Of a stretch of DNA of 56,255 nucleotides, positions 47,639-56,255 are shown one piece after another. Source of the stretch: Prevotella micans DSM 21469 = JCM 16134 (GTDB lineage Bacteria; Bacteroidota; Bacteroidia; Bacteroidales; Bacteroidaceae); NCBI RefSeq assembly GCF_000614105.1, contig NZ_BAKH01000010.1, forward strand, positions 1 to 56,255, given 5' to 3'. Each line of letters opens with the position of its first letter. The stretch's first letter is position 1. The position numbers were made by a program, and so were the translations under genes. The notes below the pieces were generated by a model that was not told the origin of the DNA, did not search any database, and saw nothing but the letters and a program-made list of their open reading frames with translations.

Positions 47639-47646
47639 CAAAAGTA
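47639..47646 (-). promoter_or_regulatory. Promoter -7 element for tRNA-Pro
   Basis: TACTTTTG on the minus strand, 15 bp before the tRNA 5' end, with a CTTG about 20 bp further upstream as a weak -33. Confidence 0.6.
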
Positions 47647-47760
47647 ATCACTTCCTAAGGTCTGCACAAGCTTTCGAAAATGTTTTTAGACTGGAGCTCG
47701 CCTTAATTACTAGAGAAATCTGCAAAACGGTTCTAAGTCTTAGTCCATATTGACGATAGA

Positions 47761-47801
47761 ATGAGAAAAAGAGAGCCCGTCGACTAATTCGACAGGCTCT
47801 C
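47761..47801 (-). terminator. Terminator after rpoC
   Basis: Stem GAGAGCC (47771-47777) / GGCTCTC (47795-47801) with an inner GTCGA/TCGAC extension; followed on the minus strand by TTTTTCTC. Confidence 0.88.
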
Positions 47802-47808
47802 GCAGTGT

Positions 47809-50800
47809 TTATCTCTTCGCCTTGCGGCTTTGCGGTTCGGTTATATCGAGAATATTGCGACGGTTGATTTCCATGCGCATGTATTCGTCTTGAGACCCTA
47901 CGATGATTTTTTGCCATTGACGTAAACCGGTTCCGGCTGGTACGAGATGACCGCAGATAACATTCTCCTTCATGCCTTCGAGATAGTCGGTCTTGCCGCG
48001 AATGGCTGCTTCGTTAAGTACCTTCGTTGTTTCTTGGAATGATGCGGCACTCATGAAACTCTTTGTTCCGAGGGCTGCACGGGTGATTCCTTGCAACATC
48101 TGGGTAGCTGTTGCCAAGACGGCGTCGCGTACTTGAACGGTACGGAGATCACGGCGCTTGAGACTAGAGTTTTCGTCGCGTAACTTGCGAACTGAGAGTA
48201 TCTGACCTTTGTAACAATATTCTGAATCTCCTGGGTCGGTAACAACTTTCTTTCCCCAGATACGGTCGTTCTCAGCAGCAAAGTCGAGTTTGTCTACGAG
48301 TTCCTGCTCTAGGAAAGTAGTATCTCCCGGGTCGTCTATTCGAACCTTGCGCATCATTTGTCTAACGATGATTTCGAAGTGCTTATCATTGATTTTCACT
48401 CCTTGGAGTCGATAAACGTCCTGAACTTCGTTAACGATATACTCTTGTACGGCTGTAGGACCCTTAATCGATAGTATGTCAGCCGGGGTGATTATGCCAT
48501 CGGAGAGTGGTGTTCCGGCACGCACTGCATCATGCTCCTGCACTAGGATTTGCTTCGATAGGCTGACTAGATACTTACGTTGTTCGCCAGTTTTGGAGGT
48601 TATCATTATCTCACGATTGCCTCGTTTGACTTTTCCCATGGTTACTTCACCATCGATTTCGGAAACTACTGCCGGATTCGATGGGTTACGTGCCTCAAAG
48701 AGTTCGGTTACACGCGGTAGACCTCCAGTAATATCACCTGCTCCACCAACCGAACGTGGGATTTTAACGAGCGTTGTTCCGGTTTTCACCTTTGTTCCGT
48801 CTTTAACAACTTGTTCGAGATGTCCTCCCACTGGCAGATTGTAAGTTCCGAGAATATCCTCAGCTGCGTATTGTCCATCGGCTCCTTTCTTGGCACCCGA
48901 CTTCACGATATCAAGTGTCGGCACGTGATTTTTATCGCGTGCTTCAGTTATGATTCGCTCTGTGAGCCCGGTTGCCTCGTCGGTTTCAGCCTTATAGGTT
49001 GTTCCTTCAATGACATCGTGTAATCTGATTACACCTTCATATTCACTCACGATAACAGCATTGAACGGATCCCATTTACAAATGAGATCATCTTTCTTGA
49101 CAGTATCGCCATTTTTGAAATAGAGTGAGCTACCGTATGGCACATTATCGGTGAGGAGCACAATACCTGTTTTGGGATCAATGAATCGAATATCTGCGAG
49201 TCGGCTCACAACCATCTGGCATTTCTTATTGTCCTCATCTACGAAAGGTACCGTGCGGAGTTCGTCGAACTCAATTCGAGCATCATTTTTCGAAACGATG
49301 GAAGCGTTGGAGGCAGCATTACCTGCAACACCTCCAGCGTGGAATGTTCGCAGCGTAAGCTGTGTTCCAGGTTCACCAATAGCTTGGGCTGCAATGACTC
49401 CTACAGCTTCACCAAGCTGAACCATACGGGCTGTTGCGAGATTTCGGCCGTAGCACTTCATACATACTCCTTTTTTGCTTTCGCAGGTGAGCACAGAGCG
49501 GATTTCGACCATCTCGAGCGGTGATTGTTCTATGGCTCTTGCTTTTTCTTCGGTTATTTCTTCGCCGGCGGCCACAATAAGCTCGCTAGTTGTGGGGTTC
49601 ACAACGTCATGTACCGACACTCGACCGAGAATGCGTTCATAGAGTGTTGCAATGACTTCGTCACCGTTCTTGAGTGCTCGGCATTCAAGTCCACGTAGAG
49701 AACCGCAGTCTTCTTCGGTAATAATAACATCATGTGAAACGTCAACCAAACGTCTGGTAAGATATCCGGCATCAGCGGTTTTCATGGCCGTGTCGGCTAG
49801 TCCTTTTCTTGCACCGTGCGAAGATATAAAATATTCGAGCACCGACATTCCTTCCTTGAAATTCGAAATGATCGGGTTCTCGATGATTTGGGTTCCTTCG
49901 GCTCCTGCTTTCTGTGGCTTAGCCATGAGTCCGCGCATACCAGCAAGCTGGGCTATCTGGTCAGCTGATCCACGTGCTCCAGAATCGAGCATCATATAAA
50001 CGGCATTGAATCCCTGGTCAGCTTCGGTCATATGTTTCATCACGTTCTGCTTCAGGTTATTGTTCACGTGTGTCCAAGCGTCAATAACCTGATTGTAGCG
50101 TTCCTTATCGGTTATGAAACCCATTTCATAGTTCTGGCGTACTTGGTCTACTTCCTCTTGTCCCTTTCCAACGATACTTTCTTTCTCTTCAGGTACGATG
50201 ATATCACCGAGATTGAACGAAAGACCAGCAACATATGACATGTGATATCCCAGATTCTTTATACCGTCAAGGAACGTACATGCTCGCGCCATTCCGACAG
50301 CTTTGATTACATCGGCAATAAGTCCGCGCAGGGATTTCTTGGATATGATTCCATTGAAAAATCCGACTTCGATTGGAATAATCTGATTGACGATGACACG
50401 TCCGACAGATGTTTCTACTAATCGCTTCTGTATTTTGCCATCGATCAAGTCGTCGACCATCACTTTCACTTGTGCATGCAAGTCGCATCTTCCTTCATTG
50501 TTTGCAATGATAGCCTCTTCAGCTCCGTAAAAAGTTAGGCCTTCGCCTTTTGCACCCGGGCGAATCTTTGTGATATAGTATAGACCAAGCACCATATCTT
50601 GCGAAGGTACAGTGATAGGTGCTCCATTTGCTGGATTGAGAATATTATGGCTTTGAAGCATGAGTACCTGTGCTTCAAGAACAGCCTCGTTGCTCAATGG
50701 CAGATGTACGGCCATCTGGTCACCGTCAAAGTCGGCATTGAACGCTGTACATGCCAATGGGTGTAGCTGAATGGCTTTACCCTCGATAAGTTTTGGCTGG

Positions 50801-52178
50801 AAAGCTGTATACCCAAACGGTGAAGTGTCGGGGCACGGTTCAGAAGAACGGGATGCCCTTTCATAACGTTCTCAAGAATATCCCAAATCACCGGTTCACG
50901 GCGATCAACAATTTTCTTTGCACTCTTAACGGTTTTGACAATACCACGCTCAATAAGTTTACGGATTATAAACGGCTTGTAGAGCTCAGCAGCCATCAAC
51001 TTAGGCAAACCGCACTCACCCATTTTTAGCTCCGGGCCAACGACAATAACCGAACGTGCGGAATAGTCAACACGCTTACCCAGAAGATTCTGACGGAAAC
51101 GTCCTTGTTTACCTTTAAGTGAATCGGAGAGGGATTTCAGTGGACGATTGCTTTCACTCTTTACTGCCGATGACTTACGACTGTTGTCAATCAGAGAGTC
51201 GACGGCTTCCTGAAGCATACGCTTCTCATTTCTAAGAATTACCTCTGGAGCTTTAATCTCAATGAGCCTTTTCAAACGGTTATTACGAATGATAACACGA
51301 CGATAGAGATCGTTGAGATCGGATGTAGCGAAGCGTCCACCATCCAGCGGTACAAGCGGGCGAAGTTCAGGCGGAGTAACTGGAACAATCTTCATAATCA
51401 TCCACTCCGGACGATTAATCCCCTTGGCCTGACGTAGAGATTCCACTACCTGAAGACGCTTTAGAGCTTCGCTTTTACGTTGCTGACTGGAATCGGTTGT
51501 TGCACGGTCACGAAGTTCGCCTGCTAGACGGTCGAGATCTATGTTCAACAATAAGTCGTAAATTGCTTCTGCCCCCATCTTTGCGATGAACTTCTTTGGA
51601 TCAGAATCGTCTAGAGTTTCATTTCCTTCGGGAACTTTATTGTATAAAATATCCAGATATTCATCTTCTGAAATGAGGTCGAACTTATGCGAACCGTTTA
51701 AGTCATCCTCACTATCAGTCTGTTTCATCCCCTCAACAACTCCCGGCTGAATAACTACATATTTTTCATAGTAGACAATGGAATCCAGCTTCTTTGTTGG
51801 AAGTCCTAACAGATAGCCTATCTTATTCGGTAAACTCCGGAAATACCAGATATGGGCAACCGGAACAACCAGTTCTATATGACCGGCGCGCTCGCGACGT
51901 ACCTTTTTTTCGGTTACTTCAACTCCGCATCTGTCACAAACTATTCCTTTGTAACGAATACGTTTATACTTTCCACAAGCACACTCATAGTCCTTAGTGG
52001 GCCCGAATATACGTTCGCAAAAAAGACCGTCACGCTCGGGTTTATAAGTTCTGTAGTTAATTGTTTCCGGTTTGGTGACTTCACCATAAGAGTTTTCCAG
52101 AATCTCTTCTGGGGAGGCCAAGCCTATTGTAATCTTACTAAAATTACTCTTAACTTTATTTTCTTTCTTAAAAGCCAT
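47809..52178 (-). CDS. rpoC: RNA polymerase subunit beta', frameshifted
   Basis: Largest RNA polymerase subunit. The first frame (52178 to about 50806) starts [20 protein letters not shown] and has the N-terminal zinc cysteines ([20 protein letters not shown]); after HRLGIQ it goes out of frame. The second frame reads [21 protein letters not shown] and then the catalytic NADFDGDQ, and later the second zinc site ([13 protein letters not shown]), to 47809. One missing base at about 50804-50807 (CAGCT instead of CAGGCT) restores 1456 residues. The break lies directly before the active site, so neither half could work alone. A sequence error is likely. Transcribed with rpoB, 28 bp apart. Confidence 0.96.
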
Positions 52179-52206
52179 GTTTTACTTCTATTTTAGGGTG
52201 AACGTT

Positions 52207-55200
52207 TTAATCAAGTTTGATACTTAGACCTAGTCCTCGAAGTTCGTGCAACAGCACGTTCAACGATTCGGGTATACCTGGAGTCGGCATCGGGTCACCT
52301 TTAACTATAGCCTCGTAGGCTTTGGAACGACCAACAACATCATCGGATTTCACAGTTAGAATTTCCTGAAGAATATGCGAAGCTCCGAAAGCTTCGATAG
52401 CCCAAACTTCCATCTCACCGAAACGCTGTCCACCGAATTGTGCTTTACCGCCAAGTGGCTGCTGAGTTATGAGGGAATACGGACCAATACTACGAGAGTG
52501 CATCTTGTCTTCAACCATGTGCCCTAGCTTCAGGAAGTAAGTGATTCCCACGGTTGCAGGCTGATCGAAACGTTCTCCGGTTTCTCCATCATATATGTAG
52601 GTGGAGCAAAGATTAGGTAAGCCTGCTTTGTCTGTCCATTCTTTTAAATCTTCCAATTTTGCACCATCGAAAATAGGTGTGGCAAACTTGACCCCCAAAT
52701 TACGACCAGCAGCACCCAATATAGCCTCAAAAATCTGTCCAAGGTTCATACGTGACGGCACACCCATTGGTTCAATACTAAGTCTACTGGTCGGCCATCC
52801 TCTAGGAATGGCATATCTTCGGCACGAACAACCTTTGACACAATTCCTTTATTACCATGACGACCGGCAAGCTTATCTCCTACTTGGATCTTGCGCTTTT
52901 TAGCAATATATACCTTAGCCATTTGCAACACTCCGGATGGAAGTTCATCACCGATAGTTATAGCGAACTTTCTGCGTTTCAGGTCAGCATCCATCTGTTT
53001 GAACTTATGTATATAGTTCATGATAAGCTGTTGAATGAGCTGATTAGTGTGCTCGTCGTCGGTCCAGTCATTCGACTGAATACCTTCATAGTCTAGATTC
53101 TTAAGCGCAACAACTGTAAATCGACTACCTTTTGTTATTATTTCGGCGTCAGAATAATCTTTAATTCCTTGCGATTCTTTGTCTTCTATGAGAGACATAA
53201 GTTTGTCAACAAGCAGGTCCTTCAAGTCATTTAATTTTGCCTCATGTTCCTCGTCGAGGTTTGCAAGTATGAGTTTATCTTGTCTCTTACCTTCACGACT
53301 CTTTATGGAGCGTGCAAATAATTTCCTATCTATTACTACACCGCTCAACGAAGGATTGGCTTTTAGAGAAGAATCTTTCACATCACCAGCTTTATCGCCA
53401 AATATTGCACGAAGAAGTTTTTCCTCTGGAGATGGATCGCTCTCACCTTTAGGCGAAATCTTACCAATCATTATATCGCCTGGTTCTACACGAGCACCTA
53501 CTCTGATTATACCGTTATCATCAAGGTCTTTTGTTGCCTCCTCACTGACGTTTGGTATATCTGCAGTGAACTCTTCAACTCCACGCTTCGTTTCGCGAAC
53601 TTCGAGTGAATATTCATCTACATGTACTGAAGTGAGCACGTCTTCACGAACCATACGTTCAGAAATAACTACAGCGTCCTCATAGTTATAACCTTTCCAT
53701 GGCATATAGGCTACAAGCAGATTTCGTCCTAAAGCTAATTCACCGTTTTCTGTAGCATAACCTTCGGTTAGAATATCGCCATTTTTCACACGCTGACCTT
53801 TACTACAGATAGGACGTAGGTCTATTACCATGTTCTGGTTTGTGCGACGGAACTTTGGAATAATATATTCTTTTAGAGCCGGTTCGAAACTAACAAATTC
53901 TTCATCCTTTGTACGATCGTAAAGAATACGAATGGTTGTTGCATCAACATATTCAACGACGCCATTTCCTTCGGCTACTATCATTGTACGTGAATCTTCA
54001 CAAACTTGCTTTTCCAATCCTGTTCCGACAATTGGGGCATCGTTATGGAGCAATGGGACTGCTTGGCGCATCATATTACATCCCATCAATGCTCGGTGTC
54101 CATCATCGTGCTCCAAGAATGGAATTAATCCGGCCGAAACAGAAGCAATCTGCTGCGGAGAAACATCCATAAGATCGACCTTATCAGGAGAAACAACAGG
54201 ATAATCAGCATCCTGACGACATTTTACTGTCGAACGTATAAATGTTCCATCAGGATTAAGAGGAGCATTACCTTGTCCTATTATTTTTTCTTCTTCTTCC
54301 TCAGCCGTCAGATAAATTACATTTCGGTTTTCAAGATTCACCTTACTGTTCTTAATCTTACGATAAGGAGTCACTATGAAACCAAGGTCGTTTATCTTGG
54401 CATAAAGACAAAGAGAAGATATTAGACCGATATTGGGGCCTTCTGGCGACTCAATCGGGCAAAGACGCCCGTAGTGAGTGAAATGTACATCACGCACCTC
54501 GAAACCGGCACGTTCACGAGAGAGTCCACCAGGACCTAGTGCGGAAAGACGGCGTTTGTGGGTAACTTCAGCAAGCGGATTTGTTTGATCCATGAACTGA
54601 CTCAATGGGTTCGTTCCGAAGAAAGAATTTATTACACTGGATATTGTCTTGGCGTTTATCAAATCCGTAGGTTGGAATACCTCATTGTCGCGTACATTCA
54701 TACGTTCACGAATAGTACGACTCATACGGGCCAGACCTATCGAAAATTGACTTGCTAGTTGTTCGCCTACCGTCCTAACACGACGATTAGATAAATGGTC
54801 AATGTCGTCTACCGTTGCATTCGAATTGATGAGATTAATAAGATATTTTATAATCTCTATAATATCATCCTTAGTGAGCACCCGAATATCCATATCGGTA
54901 TTTAACCCAAGTTTCTTATTTATCCTATAACGTCCGACATCTCCAAGATCATAGCGTTTTTCCGAGAAGAATAAATTCTGAAATACTTCACGAGCACTAG
55001 AATCATCAGCAGCATCAGCATTACGCAGTTGGCGATATATGTAATTTACAGCCTCTATCTCTGAATGGCTTGGGTCTTTTGCTAGAGTATTGAAAATAAT
55101 GGAATACTTGTTTGCTGCATCTTCGTCCTTATGAAGTAAAACTGTCGAGATTCCACTATCCAAAATCACACCTATATTTTCTTCTGTAATCTCAGTTTCG

Positions 55201-56015
55201 CGTTCAACAACAACTTCGTTACGCTCAATAGAAACCACTTCACCCGTATCCTCATCTACAAAGTCTTCATTCCAACTTTTCATAACATTACCGGCCAACC
55301 TACGCCCTAAAGCTGCCTTCATGTTTTTCTTATTGGCTTTAACCTCTTCACAGAGATCGAATATTTTCAGAATATCTTTATCTGATTCAAAACCAATAGC
55401 ACGAAGCATGGTTGTAACTGGCAGTTTCTTTTTACGGTCAATGTAGGCATACATGACATTATTTATATCTGTTGCAAACTCGATCCATGAGCCTTTAAAA
55501 GGAATAATACGAGCACTGTAAAGCACAGTACCGTTAGCATGTACGCCTTGTCCAAAGAATACCCCAGGCGAACGATGTAATTGCGAAACAACCACACGTT
55601 CTGCACCATTTATAACGAAAGTACCATTACTGGTCATGTAAGGAATTGTGCCAAGAAAGACATCCTGAATAAATGTTCCAAAATCTTCATGATCGGGATC
55701 TGTACAGTAGAGCTTCATCTTTGCTTTCAAAGGAACACTATATGTTAACCCACGTTCCAAACATTCTGAAATAGTATAACGAGGCGGATCTATATAATAG
55801 TCCAAGAATTCCAGAACGAAATTATTACGTGTGTCGCTTATAGGGAAATTCTCGACAAACACCTTATACAAACCATCATTCTTGCGATCTTCTGGAGGTG
55901 TGTCCAATTGCAGAAAATCACGAAACGATTTCAACTGCAAATCTAGAAAATCTGGATACGGATATGGATTCTGTATTTTGGCAAAGTTTACTCTCGGGTT
56001 ATTCTTTGTTGCCAT
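52207..56015 (-). CDS. rpoB: RNA polymerase subunit beta, frameshifted
   Basis: Second-largest RNA polymerase subunit. The first frame (56015 to about 52770) covers almost everything to RPVDLVLN; the last 185 residues ([18 protein letters not shown] to LSIKLD) are in another frame ending at 52207. One missing C at about 52769-52772 (AACCAATGG instead of AACCCAATGG) restores 1269 residues, normal for the order. The rifampicin-pocket region is seen as [12 protein letters not shown] and [13 protein letters not shown], with the Asp, His and Ser most often changed in resistant strains all wild type. A 41-bp tandem array lies directly upstream. Confidence 0.96.
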
Positions 56016-56111
56016 AATTAATTTTGAAATGTTTTTAAACTGCCTACTATATTAAGCTTATTGATAGTCAATAATATATATAAACCATTACAGTCCGGTA
56101 AAATTCATTTT

Positions 56112-56255
56112 ATGCTATCGCATTTTGCAAAACTATCTCGAAGACCCTTTTCATGCTATCGCATTTTGCAAAACCATACCGAAGACTCTTTTCATGCCAT
56201 CGCATTTTGCAAAACCATATCGAAGACTCTTTTCATGCCATCGCATTTTGCAAAA
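56112..56255. repeat. Tandem array, 41-bp unit (array 6), upstream of rpoB
   Basis: Units begin ATGCTATCG or ATGCCATCG at 56112, 56153, 56194 and 56235, exactly 41 bp apart. Each contains the perfect palindrome TTTTGCAAAA. The array runs off the right window edge and lies about 100 bp before the rpoB start, where rplL normally precedes rpoB. Confidence 0.95.

Noticed and set aside
47809..56015. Naturally split rpoB and rpoC subunits
   Set aside because: Known split subunits have separate starts and linkers; here the halves overlap out of frame in conserved motifs, which a missing base explains better.

Overview
The window looks like chromosomal core DNA of a member of the Bacteroidales (Bacteroidota). 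The evidence is a complete Na+-NQR operon of the Bacteroides type, a dimeric archaeal/eukaryotic-type GlyRS, DUF4954, DUF6057 and DUF6261 family proteins, and many promoters with the Bacteroidota -7 element TAnnTTTG, with no clear Shine-Dalgarno sequences. I cannot fix the family or genus from this sequence alone.

Layout. 1-2.9 kb: gamma-carbonic-anhydrase-like protein and thrS, then a bidirectional terminator and convergent engB (ysxC). 3.8-8.7 kb: aspS-hflX-DUF4954 operon. 9.0-15.6 kb: M16 peptidase, then fumarase-alpha-fucosidase-cutC. 16.0-23.0 kb, minus strand: acpP-fabF-rnc-cysS, rbfA-lolE-type permease, aroQ-O-methyltransferase. 23.1-28.5 kb, plus strand: xerD, glyS-FKBP lipoprotein, MATE transporter. 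28.6-31.9 kb, minus: DUF6057 protein and a PD40/TolB-like lipoprotein with a CxxCH motif. 32.5-38.4 kb, minus: nqrABCDEF. 38.8-41.2 kb: DUF6261 protein and a WcaJ-like sugar transferase. 41.5-47.2 kb, minus: a tightly overlapping six-gene envelope operon (phosphoethanolamine transferase, two acyltransferases, UbiA, HAD phosphatase, GtrA). Then tRNA-Pro(GGG), and rpoBC from 56.0 to 47.8 kb.

Two features stand out. First, the intergenic regions carry several tandem arrays with unrelated unit sequences but nearly the same unit length, 41 bp (42 in places); the largest has 14 units in exact 41-bp register, each with a small GC-rich palindrome. Two further families of dispersed elements (one with a 23-bp internal array, one with a GGGACAGACCCC/GTGTCTGTCC palindrome) occur at several loci in both orientations. 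I do not know a description of such a set of arrays.

Second, nine genes (a GH29 fucosidase gene, cysS, a DUF6057 gene, nqrB, nqrC, a DUF6261 gene, a phosphoethanolamine transferase gene, rpoC, rpoB) are each interrupted by what reads as one missing base, mostly in a short G or C run. Because cysS, rpoB and rpoC are essential, sequence error is the most economical explanation; these genes are annotated here as full-length CDSs with the break noted.
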